Source: Umezawaea endophytica
Lineage (GTDB): Bacteria > Actinomycetota > Actinomycetes > Mycobacteriales > Pseudonocardiaceae
Assembly (NCBI RefSeq): GCF_025061645.1
Contig: NZ_JANYMP010000020.1
Span: 121,859-185,858, forward strand
Length of the DNA stretch: 64,000 bases
Direction of reading: 5' to 3'
The position numbers and the translations under genes were made by a program. The notes below the pieces were generated by a model that saw only the letters and a program-made list of their open reading frames with translations, was not told where the DNA came from and did not search any database. This document shows positions 51,225-60,153 of the stretch, one piece after another (the first letter of the stretch is position 1; every line of letters starts with the position of its first letter).

Positions 51225-51779
51225 CTAGGAGACCTGCTCGTGGTCCTCGGCGTCGGGCAGCCGGTGGACGACGGCGCCCTCCGGTTCCGGTTCCGGCGCG
51301 GGCTCCCGGTCCGGCCAGTGCTGCACGAGCACACCTCCGGCGAGGGCGACGACGCAGGCGACCGCCAGCACCCACAGGCCGAGACCCGGCGTGGTGAGGG
51401 TGATCGGGTCGACGCGGCGGTTGCCCTCCGCCAGCCGCAGGTACACCTGGAGCACGACCCACGCGGCACCGACGAGCATCAGCGGCACGCCCGCCGCGAG
51501 GAACCTCGCCACCGCGCCGAACCGGCGGCTCCGCAGGAACAGCGCGGCCAGCACCAGCAGGGCCGCCGCGACGGCCAGCGGCACGCCGTACTGCACCGAC
51601 GACCGGAACTCGTCGCTCTCCGGCCGCGGCCCGGTGATGGTGCGGACGTTCCACGCCGTCACCTCGAGTTCGAGCTGCTCGGCGAGCCGGTACGCCTGGC
51701 GGTACAGCGGCAGCAGCGAGCCCACCAGCGCGAGCACCGCGCCGGCCAGCAGCGAGAACACGCCGAGCCGCTGCCTCAT
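51225..51779 (-). CDS. Membrane protein of the recN-steA array, paralogue 2
   Basis: A 184-residue protein. Helices: LGVFSLLAGAVLALVGSLLPLY, YGVPLAVAAALLVLAALFL, FLAAGVPLMLVGAAWVVLQVYL, and GLWVLAVACVVALAGGVLVQHW. The tail carries AVVHRLPDAED. The LPLYRQ loop and the fourth helix closely match those of paralogues 1 and 3. It overlaps paralogue 1 by ATGA. Function unknown. Confidence 0.75.
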   Translation of the reverse strand: MRQRLGVFSLLAGAVLALVGSLLPLYRQAYRLAEQLELEVTAWNVRTITGPRPESDEFRSSVQYGVPLAVAAALLVLAALFLRSRRFGAVARFLAAGVPLMLVGAAWVVLQVYLRLAEGNRRVDPITLTTPGLGLWVLAVACVVALAGGVLVQHWPDREPAPEPEPEGAVVHRLPDAEDHEQVS

Positions 51780-52747
51780 GAGCGGCCGGGCGGGTCGACC
51801 GGGTCGAGGGTCACGCGGGTGGTCTGCTGCTCCGGCTCGTCATCAGGCCCCTGCGGGCCGAACTCCTCGGGCGGGAAGCCGTAGGACTCCGGTTCCGGCG
51901 GGCCGAACTCGGCGGCCGGGTACCCCAGCGGCGGGGTGGCGACGTCGTCGACGGCCACGTCCGGGAGCTGGTAGATGATCGCCTCGTCGTTCTCCGGCTC
52001 CTCGTCGGACTCCCGCAGCGCGTGCCTGCGCCGCCGCTTGCCGCCGGACGGGGCGGGCTGCGGCTGGTCCTCCCACGGGGCGTCGGTGGCGGGCGGTGTC
52101 TTGCGCGTCCGCTCCGCGGCGCGGGACTTCTGGGGGACCGGGATCTCCTCGCGGACCCGCTCCGGCACCACGGACTCCCCGCGGTCGGGGACGCGGACGC
52201 GTTCGCTGGTCCGGACCGTCTCGCGCACGCGTTCCGCGCGTTCCCGCCACTCGTCCCGCGAGGTGTCGGGCTCGGGCAACTCCTGCACGAGGACGGCGCC
52301 GAGCGTGCCGACGACCCAGCCGCCGCCGAGCAGCATCAGGCCGAGGTCGAGCGTCTGCACGAGCTGCCCGCCGGGCGGCACGGACACGACCGCGACGGCG
52401 GACTGGTTCGTGACGAACAGGTACACCGACCACGCGGCGCCGAGCAGCACGGCGGCGCCCGCGATGGCCGTCATCCGCCCGAGGGGCGTCGACGGGGTCT
52501 CGCGGAACACCAGCGCGGCGGCGACGAGCATCAGCAGCGCGGCGAGCACGAGCGGCACGCCGAAACCGGGTGTGGACGCCCCCGCCCCGGTGCTGCCGAA
52601 GGCCGTCACCACCAGGGTCGAGTTCTGCCCTGGGAACGTCCGCGTCTCCTGGTACAGCGGTAGGAGGACGCCGCCCGCGGTCGCGACCGCGCCCACCGCC
52701 AGCGCGACCGCGCCGATCAGGCGTCGGTTCATCCCGGCTGGATTCAT
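51776..52747 (-). CDS. Membrane protein of the recN-steA array, paralogue 1 with long charged tail
   Basis: A 323-residue protein. The N-terminal ~160 residues have four helices like the others (LIGAVALAVGAVATAGGVLLPLYQETRT, FGVPLVLAALLMLVAAALVF, AIAGAAVLLGAAWSVYLFV, LGLMLLGGGWVVGTLGAVLVQ). The C-terminal half is charged and disordered (many Arg-Glu pairs, then KRRRRHALRESDEEPEND), with EAIIYQLPDVAVDD as the shared LPD motif. It overlaps recN by ATGA, so the array is probably part of the recN operon. Confidence 0.75.
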   Translation of the reverse strand: MNPAGMNRRLIGAVALAVGAVATAGGVLLPLYQETRTFPGQNSTLVVTAFGSTGAGASTPGFGVPLVLAALLMLVAAALVFRETPSTPLGRMTAIAGAAVLLGAAWSVYLFVTNQSAVAVVSVPPGGQLVQTLDLGLMLLGGGWVVGTLGAVLVQELPEPDTSRDEWRERAERVRETVRTSERVRVPDRGESVVPERVREEIPVPQKSRAAERTRKTPPATDAPWEDQPQPAPSGGKRRRRHALRESDEEPENDEAIIYQLPDVAVDDVATPPLGYPAAEFGPPEPESYGFPPEEFGPQGPDDEPEQQTTRVTLDPVDPPGRS

Positions 52748-54531
52748 GTGACCTTTTTACGCGTCTTGCGCCTCACCACGGGGGCGCTGTCCTTGTCCGC
52801 CTTGGCCGCCGCGAGCAGTTCCACGGCGTGCGCGCGGCCGGTGTCCGTCGAGTCCATGCCCGCGAGCATGCGGGCCAGCTCGACCACGCGCTCCGACTCG
52901 TCCAGCACCCGGACGCCGCTGCGCGTGAGGATCCCGTCCGCCGTCTTGTCCACCACCAGGTGCCGGTCCGCGAACGCGGCGACCTGCGGGAGGTGGGTGA
53001 CGACGATGACCTGGTGGCTGCGCGCCAGGCGGGCCAGCCGCCTGCCGACCTCCACCGCGGCCCGACCGCCGACCCCGGCGTCGACCTCGTCGAACACCAG
53101 CGTCGGCACCGGGTCGGAGTGCGAGAGCACGACCTCCAGCGCAAGCATCACCCGTGACAGCTCACCGCCGGACGCGCCCTTGTGCACCGGCAGCGCGGGA
53201 GCGCCGGGGTGCGCGATGAGGCGCAGCTCGACCTCGTCCACGCCGCTGGCGCCCGCGTGCAGCACGACCTTGCCGACCTGCAACGCCTGCGCGTCGCCCT
53301 TCTCGGCGGCGCGAGCGTGCACGGCGACCTCGATGTTCGCGTGCGGCATCGCGAGCCCGGTCAGCTCGTCCGACACCTCCTTGCCCAGCTCCTCGGCGGC
53401 GCTCGCGCGCGCTTCGGAGACCTGGGACGCGTACACCGCGAGTTCGGCCGCCAGCTCGTCGCGACGGGCCGCCAGCGCGGCCAGCGCCTCGTCGGACGTG
53501 TCGAGCGTCGACAGCCGCTCGTTCGCGGTCTCGGCCCACGCGATCACGCCGTCGATGTCCGCGGCGTACTTGCGGGTCAGGTGCTTCAGCTCGGACTGCC
53601 GGGCCAGCACCGTCTCGAGGCGGTTCGGGTCGGCGTCGAGGTGGTCGAGGTACGACCCGATCTCGGAGCCCACGTCGGCCAGGACGGCGGCGGCCTCGAT
53701 CAGCCGCGCCTCCAGCCCGCGCAGCGCCGGGTCCTCCGACGTCGCGACCCGCCTGCGGGCCTCGCCGATCAGCCCCAGCGCGCCGGGGTTGTCCGGGTCG
53801 CCGTCGGCCGCCCCGCTGACCGCGTACTGCGCGCCCGTGGCGGCTTCGCGCAACTGGTCGGCGTCCGCGAGCCTGCGGGCCTCGTCGACGAGTTCGACGT
53901 CCTCCCCCGGCTTGGGGTTGACCGCCTCGATCTCGCCGAGGCCGTGGCGCAGCAGGTCCGCCTCGCGGGCCAGCTCGCGCGACCGCTCGGAGCGTTCGGT
54001 CAACTCGTTCGCGACGCGCAGCCACTCCTCGCGCAGCCGCTGGTACTGGCCGAGCGGCTCGGACACGTCGTCGCCCGCGAACCGGTCGAGGACCGCCCGC
54101 TGCTCCGACGGCCGCAGCAGCCGCAACTGGTCGTTCTGCCCGTGCACGGCGAGGAGCTGCTCCGCGAGTTCCGCGAGCACGCCGACCGGCACCGAACGGC
54201 CGCCGAGGTGTGCCCTCGACCTGCCGTCCGACCCGACCGTGCGCACCGCGATCACGGTGCCGTCCTCGTCCGGTTCGCCGCCGACCTCGTCGGCGACCTT
54301 CGCGGCCGGGCTGCCTGCGGGTGCCTTGAACCGGCCCTCCACCACGGCTTTGTCGGCACCGGTGCGCACTCTCGACGCCTCGGCCCGACCACCACCCAGC
54401 AGGTGGAGCCCGGTCACGACCATGGTCTTGCCCGCACCGGTCTCACCAGTCACCACGGTGAATCCGGCGTCGAGTTCTAGGGTTGCCTCATCGATCACAC
54501 CGAGGCCCTGGATGCGCATCTCGGCCAACAC
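52744..54531 (-). CDS. recN: DNA repair protein RecN
   Basis: About 595 residues from GTG 54531 (VLAEMRIQGLGVIDEATLEL, the usual actinobacterial start; ATG at 54519 is an alternative). An SMC-like ATPase: Walker A VVTGETGAGKTMVV, then VLAELAEQLLAVHGQNDQLRLL, a short coiled-coil region, the signature KGASGGELSRVMLALEVVL and Walker B PTLVFDEVDAGVGGRAAVEVG. RecN gathers DNA ends in double-strand break repair. It follows nadK by 83 bp and is translationally linked to the membrane-protein array after it. Confidence 0.95.
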   Translation of the reverse strand: MLAEMRIQGLGVIDEATLELDAGFTVVTGETGAGKTMVVTGLHLLGGGRAEASRVRTGADKAVVEGRFKAPAGSPAAKVADEVGGEPDEDGTVIAVRTVGSDGRSRAHLGGRSVPVGVLAELAEQLLAVHGQNDQLRLLRPSEQRAVLDRFAGDDVSEPLGQYQRLREEWLRVANELTERSERSRELAREADLLRHGLGEIEAVNPKPGEDVELVDEARRLADADQLREAATGAQYAVSGAADGDPDNPGALGLIGEARRRVATSEDPALRGLEARLIEAAAVLADVGSEIGSYLDHLDADPNRLETVLARQSELKHLTRKYAADIDGVIAWAETANERLSTLDTSDEALAALAARRDELAAELAVYASQVSEARASAAEELGKEVSDELTGLAMPHANIEVAVHARAAEKGDAQALQVGKVVLHAGASGVDEVELRLIAHPGAPALPVHKGASGGELSRVMLALEVVLSHSDPVPTLVFDEVDAGVGGRAAVEVGRRLARLARSHQVIVVTHLPQVAAFADRHLVVDKTADGILTRSGVRVLDESERVVELARMLAGMDSTDTGRAHAVELLAAAKADKDSAPVVRRKTRKKVT

Positions 54532-54614
54532 AGGGCGAACCCTAGCCGCACGCACCGACAGTGGGGTTCCTCGGGAGGCGAATCCGGTCACGACCGCGTG
54601 TCCCAGCGGTGCCG

Positions 54615-55511
54615 TCAGCCGACCGATGGCCCGCGCCAGCCCTGCACCGGCAGCGAGAACTTCTCCACCAGCCGGTCGGCGAACGGTCCTTCCCGCAGCC
54701 GCACGAGCTTGATGGGCGTCTCGCCGCCCGCCACCTCGACCCGCGTCCCGGCGGGCAGGTCGTAGGTCCGGCGGCCGTCGCAGCACAGCACCGCGGGGTG
54801 GCCGTTCGGGTCGACCTCGAACGCCACGGTGGACCGCGGCGACACGACGAGCGGCCTCGCGAACAGGGCGTGCGCGTTGCTCGGCACGACCAGCAGCGCC
54901 TGCACGTCCGGCCACACCACCGGCCCGCCCGCGGAGAACGCGTACGCGGTCGACCCGGTCGGCGTCGCGCACAGCACGCCGTCCGTGCCGAACGCCGACA
55001 CCGGGCGGCCGTCGATCTCCACGACCACGTCGAGGATGCGTTCGCGGGAGGACTTCTCGACGCTGGCCTCGTTGAGCGCCCACGTCTTCACCAGCTCCAC
55101 GCCGTTGACGGACGCGGTCACGTCGACCGTCATCCGCTCCTCGACGTGGTAGTCCTGCTCGATCACGTGCGTGATGGCCTCGTGCAGCATGTCCGAGTCG
55201 GCTTCCGCGAGGAACCCGACCCGGCCGAGGTTGACGCCCAGGACCGGCACCGCGGCCGCGCGGGCGAGTTCGGCGGCGCGCAGCAGCGTGCCGTCACCGC
55301 CCAGCACGAACACGAGCTCGGTGCCCTCGGCCGCCTTGTCGTCGGCGGGCACGATGCTCATGGAGCAGCACGGGTAGAGCTGCGGGGCCTCCTCGTCGAG
55401 GAGCCGCAGCCGCACACCCGCTTCCGCGAAGCGCAGCGCCACTTCCATGGCCAGCTTGATGTTGCTCTGCCGCCCGGTGTGGACGACGAGGAGCACTTCC
55501 CGATCGGTCAT
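54615..55511 (-). CDS. nadK: NAD kinase
   Basis: A 298-residue ATP/polyphosphate-dependent NAD kinase. Signature motifs are FVLGGDGTLLRAAELARAAAVPVLGVNLGRVGFLAE (the GGDGT and G-x-L-G-F-L boxes), then ALNEASVEKSSRERILDVVVEIDG and GVLCATPTGSTAYAFSAGGPVVWP. It makes NADP from NAD. The start overlaps tlyA by ATGA, in the same order as Rv1694-Rv1695. Confidence 0.95.
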   Translation of the reverse strand: MTDREVLLVVHTGRQSNIKLAMEVALRFAEAGVRLRLLDEEAPQLYPCCSMSIVPADDKAAEGTELVFVLGGDGTLLRAAELARAAAVPVLGVNLGRVGFLAEADSDMLHEAITHVIEQDYHVEERMTVDVTASVNGVELVKTWALNEASVEKSSRERILDVVVEIDGRPVSAFGTDGVLCATPTGSTAYAFSAGGPVVWPDVQALLVVPSNAHALFARPLVVSPRSTVAFEVDPNGHPAVLCCDGRRTYDLPAGTRVEVAGGETPIKLVRLREGPFADRLVEKFSLPVQGWRGPSVG

Positions 55512-56317
55512 TGGGGCCCTTCCGCGACAGCGGTTCGGACGAGCGCGGCGGCGGCTTCCGCGTCCAGGGGGTCGCCCAGCCGGAGCCGGACGAAGAACTC
55601 GACGTTGCCCGAGGGGCCGGGCAGCGGACTGGCGATGACCCCGTGCAGGCGCAGCCCCAGTTCGGCGGCCGAGGCGACCACCGTGAGCACGGCGTCGGCC
55701 CGCAGCTCGGGGTCGCGCACGACCCCGCCGGAGCCGAGCCGCTCCTTGCCCACCTCGAACTGCGGTTTCACCATCGGCACGAGGTCACCCGCGGGGTCGA
55801 GGCACGACTTGAGCGCGGGCAGCACCAGTTTGAGCGAGATGAACGACAGGTCGGCCACGATCAGGTCGACCGTTCCGCCCACGTCCTCGGGGGTGAGCGC
55901 GCGGACGTTCGTCTTGTCCTTGACGACGACGCGCTCGTCGGTGCGCAGCCGCCAGTCCAGCAGCCCGCGACCGACGTCGACCGCGATCACCTGACGGGCG
56001 CCCTTGCGGAGCAGCACGTCGGTGAACCCGCCCGTGGACGCGCCCGCGTCCAGGCAGCGCGCGCCGTCGACCTCGATGTCGGAGAACGCCTCCAGCGCGC
56101 CCACCAGCTTGTGCGCCCCGCGCGACGCCCAGTTCGGGTCGTCCACGTCGGCGCGCACCACCACGGCGGCGTCGATCTCGACGGCGGTGGCGGGTTTGGT
56201 GGCGACCGTGCCGCGCACCGTCACCCGACCGTCGGTGACCAGTTGGCTGGCGTGCTCACGGGACCTGGCGAGCCCGCGCCGCACCAGCTCGGCGTCGAGC
56301 CGAGACCTACGAGGCAC
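55508..56317 (-). CDS. tlyA: TlyA rRNA 2'-O-methyltransferase (hemolysin-like)
   Basis: A 269-residue protein. An S4 domain leads (RRSRLDAELVRRGLARSREHASQLVTDGRVTVRG), followed by a FtsJ-type methyltransferase with RCLDAGASTGGFTDVLLRKGARQVIAVDVGRGLLDWRL as SAM site and DLIVADLSFISLKLVLPAL. The mycobacterial homologue methylates C1409 of 16S and C1920 of 23S rRNA, and its loss gives capreomycin/viomycin resistance. It lies between the Rv1693-like gene and nadK. Confidence 0.93.
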   Translation of the reverse strand: MPRRSRLDAELVRRGLARSREHASQLVTDGRVTVRGTVATKPATAVEIDAAVVVRADVDDPNWASRGAHKLVGALEAFSDIEVDGARCLDAGASTGGFTDVLLRKGARQVIAVDVGRGLLDWRLRTDERVVVKDKTNVRALTPEDVGGTVDLIVADLSFISLKLVLPALKSCLDPAGDLVPMVKPQFEVGKERLGSGGVVRDPELRADAVLTVVASAAELGLRLHGVIASPLPGPSGNVEFFVRLRLGDPLDAEAAAALVRTAVAEGPQ

Positions 56318-56321
56318 GGGA

Positions 56322-56495
56322 TCAGACCTTGTCGATGCTCGACAGGGCGGCGGTCAGCGCCGTGTGCGCGATGTCGAACCTCGCCACGTGGTCCACGATC
56401 TCCAGGTGCTCCAAGCCCTCCAGGCCCGCGAGGGCCGAGTCGATGCCCACCACGGGATCGACCGGCGGACCGGGCAGGGGAACGTCGACGTTCAC
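56322..56495 (-). CDS. Rv1693-like small conserved protein
   Basis: A 57-residue protein from GTG 56495: VNVDVPLPGPPVDPVVGIDS, then helical ALAGLEGLEHLEIVDHVARFDIAHTALTAALSSID. It ends 4 bp before the tlyA start. M. tuberculosis has a hypothetical protein of the same size (Rv1693) in the same place. Size, position and the helical HVARFDxAHxAL part support a real gene. The function is unknown. Confidence 0.7.
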   Translation of the reverse strand: MNVDVPLPGPPVDPVVGIDSALAGLEGLEHLEIVDHVARFDIAHTALTAALSSIDKV

Positions 56496-56663
56496 GGGTT
56501 CACGGTAGCGGATCGGCGTGCGGGAACACGCGCGAGAGTGGCGTAGCGCGCTTCCCGCGCCAGGGGTGAACCGACCGGGCGCGACCCACGTAGAAGCCTG
56601 GGTGGACCCCGCGTGACCACGGTGTGGACGCGGGGCGTCCAGCCGTGTTCCGGTGGCCGCGAA

Positions 56664-56890
56664 CCACCCGGTTCCGCTGGGTCGTGCCTTCCGGGAGGCG
56701 GGGTGGCGCGGAAGCGTTCCGACGGTCGCGGGCCACCCCGGTTCCGCTGCGCCGCGCCCTCCAGGAGCCAGCGTGGCGCGGGAGCGTTCCCACGGTCGCG
56801 GGCCACCCGGTTCCGGCGGGGCGCATTTCCCGGAAGCCGGGGAGGCGCGGCGCGTTCCGACGGTCGAAAGCCGCCGGATTCGCTGGATCG
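56664..56890. repeat. Tandem repeat, three and a part copies of a 68-70 bp unit
   Basis: Units start at 56664, 56733, 56803 and (partial) 56871. Each begins CCACCCGGTTCCG or close and contains GGCGCGG..GCGTTCC.ACGGTCG. Unit lengths are 69, 70 and 68 bp, so a reading frame is not kept even though 69 is 23 codons. It fills most of the stretch between the Rv1693-like gene and the sensor kinase gene (56496-56979), where no gene is supported. Confidence 0.85.
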
Positions 56891-56979
56891 GGTGCGCTGT
56901 AAGTCACCACGGGGAGTGTCCCGGCGGGCGAGGACCGCTCGGTCCCGGCGGGTCGCGCTGCCCGGCCGTGGTCGCGGTC

Positions 56980-58374
56980 CTACTCCTGTGGTTCGGCTCC
57001 GGGCAGGGCCACGGTGAAGATCGCGCCCGGACCGCTGGTCGCCGTCAGCCGTCCGCCCTGCGCGGCCACCAGCGTCCTGGCGATGGCCAGCCCGAGCCCC
57101 GACCCGCCGCCGTCCACCCGGCTGCGGGACCCGTCGGTCCGGTAGAACCGCTCGAACACCCTGCCGACCTGCTCCTCGGTCAACCCCGGCCCCGAGTCCG
57201 CCACCTCGACGACGCCCCAGCCGTCCACCATGCCGACGCCGACCCGCACCGCCGTCCCGGCCGGGGTGTGGTGGACGGCGTTGCCGATCAGGTTCGTGAC
57301 GACCTGCCGCAGCCGCGCCTCGTCCCCCAGCACCGGCGCCGGACCGACCGGGCCACCGCCCGGACCGGTGAGCGCCACCGGGCGCGTCGGGTCCAGGGCC
57401 CGCAGGTCGTGCAGCGCGTCCACCGCCACCGCCCGCAGGTCCATCGGTTCCAGGCGCGGCGCGGGCGCGGCCTCGTCGAACCGGGCCAGCAGCAGCAGGT
57501 CGTCCACCAGCCGCTCCAGCCGCCGCGACTCGCGTTCGATGCGGTCCATCATCCGGTCGACGTCGGCGCGCTCCGGCAGCGCCCCCATGCGGTACAGCTC
57601 GGTGGACCCGCTGATCCCCGCCAGCGGGGTGCGCAGCTCGTGGCTGGCGTCGGCCACGAACCGCCGGGCACGGGCCTCCGACTCCGCTCGCGCCGCCGCG
57701 GCCTCGTCGAGCCGGTCGAGCATGTCGTTGAACGTGACGGCCAGGCTGCCCACCTCCGTGCTGGGCGCCGCCACCTCGGGGACCCGCCGACCGGTGTCAC
57801 CCGCCGCGATGGCCGCCGAGGTCGCCTCGACCAGCCTCAGCGGGCGCAGCCCCGCGCGCAGCGCGAAGTACCCCAGCGCGGTGAGGACCGCCAGCAGCAC
57901 CGAGCCGATCAGGTAGCAGTTCACCCGCACCCGATCGACGACGGCGTCCACGTCCTTGAGGGACGCGGCCACGGTGAGCGTGACGCCGTCACCTCCGGGG
58001 TACCGCGCGGGCACGACGCGGACCCGCCACTCGTCGGGGTCGAAGACGGACACCGGGTCGCCGGGCGGTCCGATCCGGAAAGCCCGGTCCGGGCTCCCGT
58101 CCGCGAACGAGTACACGACGTGGACGTCGGTCACCAGGTCCAGCGCGGTGTTCGCCGCGGGCTCCGCGCCCGGTCGCAGCGCCGCCACGGTCTCCGGCGA
58201 GAACCGGGACACCAGTTCGGTCGCCACGGACAACTGGTTGTCCACGCGCTTGACGAGCGGCGCGCGCAGCGACGCCAGCACCAGCGCGCAGGCGACGACC
58301 AGCCCGATCGCCAGCAGCACCACCGTGATCAGCAGCAGCCGGGCGCTGAGGGGGAGGCGGCCCACCGCGGTCAC
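56980..58374 (-). CDS. Sensor histidine kinase
   Basis: A 464-residue membrane kinase. The first helix is LLLITVVLLAIGLVVACALVLA, the sensor loop runs to about residue 155, the second helix is YLIGSVLLAVLTALGYFALR, and a HAMP domain follows. The HisKA box is VADASHELRTPLAGISG; ATPase boxes are LIGNAVHHTPAGTAV, VADSGPGLT, VFERFYR and GSGLGLAIARTLVAAQGG. It overlaps the response regulator by 4 bp (ATGA or GTGA type). The signal is unknown. This pair is not in the mycobacterial version of the block. Confidence 0.93.
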   Translation of the reverse strand: MTAVGRLPLSARLLLITVVLLAIGLVVACALVLASLRAPLVKRVDNQLSVATELVSRFSPETVAALRPGAEPAANTALDLVTDVHVVYSFADGSPDRAFRIGPPGDPVSVFDPDEWRVRVVPARYPGGDGVTLTVAASLKDVDAVVDRVRVNCYLIGSVLLAVLTALGYFALRAGLRPLRLVEATSAAIAAGDTGRRVPEVAAPSTEVGSLAVTFNDMLDRLDEAAAARAESEARARRFVADASHELRTPLAGISGSTELYRMGALPERADVDRMMDRIERESRRLERLVDDLLLLARFDEAAPAPRLEPMDLRAVAVDALHDLRALDPTRPVALTGPGGGPVGPAPVLGDEARLRQVVTNLIGNAVHHTPAGTAVRVGVGMVDGWGVVEVADSGPGLTEEQVGRVFERFYRTDGSRSRVDGGGSGLGLAIARTLVAAQGGRLTATSGPGAIFTVALPGAEPQE

Positions 58375-59090
58375 GACCGGGGTGTCCGCAGGACGTAGCC
58401 GACGCCGCGCACCGTGTGGATCAGCTTCCGGTCACCGCGGTCGACCTTCCGCCGCAGGTAGCTCACGTAGGACTCGACGATGCTCGGGTCGCCACCGAAG
58501 TCGTGGTTCCACACGTCCCGCACGATCCGCGACTTCGCCACGGTCTGGTCGGCGTGCTCCATGAGGTACCGCAACAGCTTGAACTCCGTCTGCGACAGCT
58601 CGACCCGCGCGCCGCCGCGGGTCACGAGGTGGGCGTTCGGGTCGAGTTCCAGGTCGCCCACGACGAGCGGGGCGCCCGCGGCCCGTCCGGACGACCGGCC
58701 GGAGCGCCGCAGGACGGCGTGGATGCGGGCGATCAGCTCTTCGAGCCGGAACGGCTTCGTCACGTAGTCGTCACCTCCCGCCGACAGCCCGTCGACCTTG
58801 TCGTCCGGGCTGTCGCGGGCGGTCAGGAACACCACCGGCAGGTCCTCGCCGTGCGCGCGGCGCAACCGTTGCAGCACTTGGAAACCACCGATGTCGGGCA
58901 GCATCACGTCCAGCACCACCAGCGACGGCGGCTCCCGTTCGGCCAGTTCCAGCGCCGCCTCACCGTCGACCGCGGTCCCGACCTCGAACCCCGCGAACCG
59001 CAGGCTCGCGGCGAGGAGTTCCCGCAGCGTCGGGTCGTCCTCGACCACCAGCAGCCGAACCGCCCGCCCGTGGTGCTCCCTGGACGCCAT
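58371..59090 (-). CDS. OmpR-family response regulator
   Basis: About 239 residues from ATG 59090 (GGGGGGAG upstream). The receiver has the acidic pair in LLVVEDDPTLREL, the phosphoacceptor Asp in LVVLDVMLPDIGGFQ and Lys in YVTKPFRLEELIAR. The winged-helix output is LSQTEFKLLRYLMEHADQTVAKSRIVRDVWNHDFGG, IVESYVSYLRRKVD and HTVRGVGYVL. It is the partner of the kinase that follows. Its 5' end overlaps the tail of the upstream membrane protein frame by 131 bp. Confidence 0.93.
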   Translation of the reverse strand: MASREHHGRAVRLLVVEDDPTLRELLAASLRFAGFEVGTAVDGEAALELAEREPPSLVVLDVMLPDIGGFQVLQRLRRAHGEDLPVVFLTARDSPDDKVDGLSAGGDDYVTKPFRLEELIARIHAVLRRSGRSSGRAAGAPLVVGDLELDPNAHLVTRGGARVELSQTEFKLLRYLMEHADQTVAKSRIVRDVWNHDFGGDPSIVESYVSYLRRKVDRGDRKLIHTVRGVGYVLRTPRS

Positions 59091-60153
59091 CCGCAGCTCC
59101 CCCCTCACCGGTCCGACCAGCGTACGTACCGTCCACGCGGCGGGCGGCGAGCAGCAGCAACGCACCCGCGGCACCCGCCAGCGCTCCCGCGACCAGCCCC
59201 AGCGGCACCGCCGTCCACACCGACCCGCGGACGCCCGCGCTGGTCTCCAGCAGGACGAACCCCCGCACCGCCAGCCTCAGGTCCGCGCTCGCCGAGGCCA
59301 GCAGCACCATCACCACGGACACGACCCCGAACACCAGCCCCGACGCGGCGGCGTTGCGCAGCACCAGGTCCGTCGCGTCCTCGACGGCGGTCCGGGCGGC
59401 GGCGAGCGTTCCGCACACCAGCAGCAGCACGACCGCCAGCACGGTGAACGGCCACGTCGGCAGGTCCACCGACGGCAACTCGGGCAGCACCCCGCCCAGC
59501 ATCTTCACGACCTGCGGATCGACGTCGACCGCCCAGGGCACACCGATCCCCGCCGTGATCGCGGCGAACAACGCGCTGGGCGCCAACAACAACACCGCGC
59601 CCACGACCCGCCCGTCCTGCACCTGGGCGACCACGGCACCGGCGGCCGTGACGACCAACAACGTCACGCCCAACACCAGCACCGTCGCGGAGAACGCGGG
59701 CCGCAGCACGGCAGGCACTCGACAGAGCCCCCACACCGCGACGACTCCGAGCACCGCAGCCAGTACCGCGACCAACGGCTCGGCGACCACCCCACCCCCA
59801 CCGGCCACCACGATCGCGGTCCCCAGCAGCACCGCGAACGCGCAGGCCGCACCGGCCAGCACCTCAACCCCCGGCCACCGCCGGAACCCCAACACGAGGA
59901 CCAGCACACCGACCGCCGTGACGCCGGTCGCGACGACGTGCAGCCGAACGTCGACCGACGCGGTCTGGGGCAGTTCCGGCACCACCGTCAACGGCACCCC
60001 GACAGCAGCCGCCACCACCGCGACCGCCCGCCCGACCACCGACCCGAACCCCGACAACGCCACCCCGACAGCGGCCACGACCCCCATCGCGACGAACGCC
60101 GCACCCCCGATCACCACACCGCCCAGACCACCCCGCACCGCCCCGTTTCCCAT
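58960..60153 (-). CDS. Polytopic membrane protein ahead of the two-component system
   Basis: About 397 residues from ATG 60153. Some ten hydrophobic helices are seen (VVIGGAAFVAMGVVAAVGVAL, VGVLVLVLGF, LAGAACAFAVLLGTAIVVAG, FTVLAVVLLLVCGTLAA, GLVAGALAGAAGALLLLAAR). The layout resembles actinobacterial streptophobe-type membrane proteins, with low certainty. After the last helix the frame runs 45 further residues of Gly/Arg-rich sequence through the start of the response regulator. The frame may once have ended near 59100. It is probably the sensor partner or target of the two-component system. Confidence 0.65.
   Translation of the reverse strand: MGNGAVRGGLGGVVIGGAAFVAMGVVAAVGVALSGFGSVVGRAVAVVAAAVGVPLTVVPELPQTASVDVRLHVVATGVTAVGVLVLVLGFRRWPGVEVLAGAACAFAVLLGTAIVVAGGGGVVAEPLVAVLAAVLGVVAVWGLCRVPAVLRPAFSATVLVLGVTLLVVTAAGAVVAQVQDGRVVGAVLLLAPSALFAAITAGIGVPWAVDVDPQVVKMLGGVLPELPSVDLPTWPFTVLAVVLLLVCGTLAAARTAVEDATDLVLRNAAASGLVFGVVSVVMVLLASASADLRLAVRGFVLLETSAGVRGSVWTAVPLGLVAGALAGAAGALLLLAARRVDGTYAGRTGEGGAADGVQGAPRAGGSAAGGRGRPDAAGTPRREPAVRGVRGRDRGRR

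Noticed and set aside
56613..57017. Coding repeat protein of 23-residue units
   Set aside because: Unit lengths of 69, 70 and 68 bp break the frame, so the tandem repeat is treated as non-coding.
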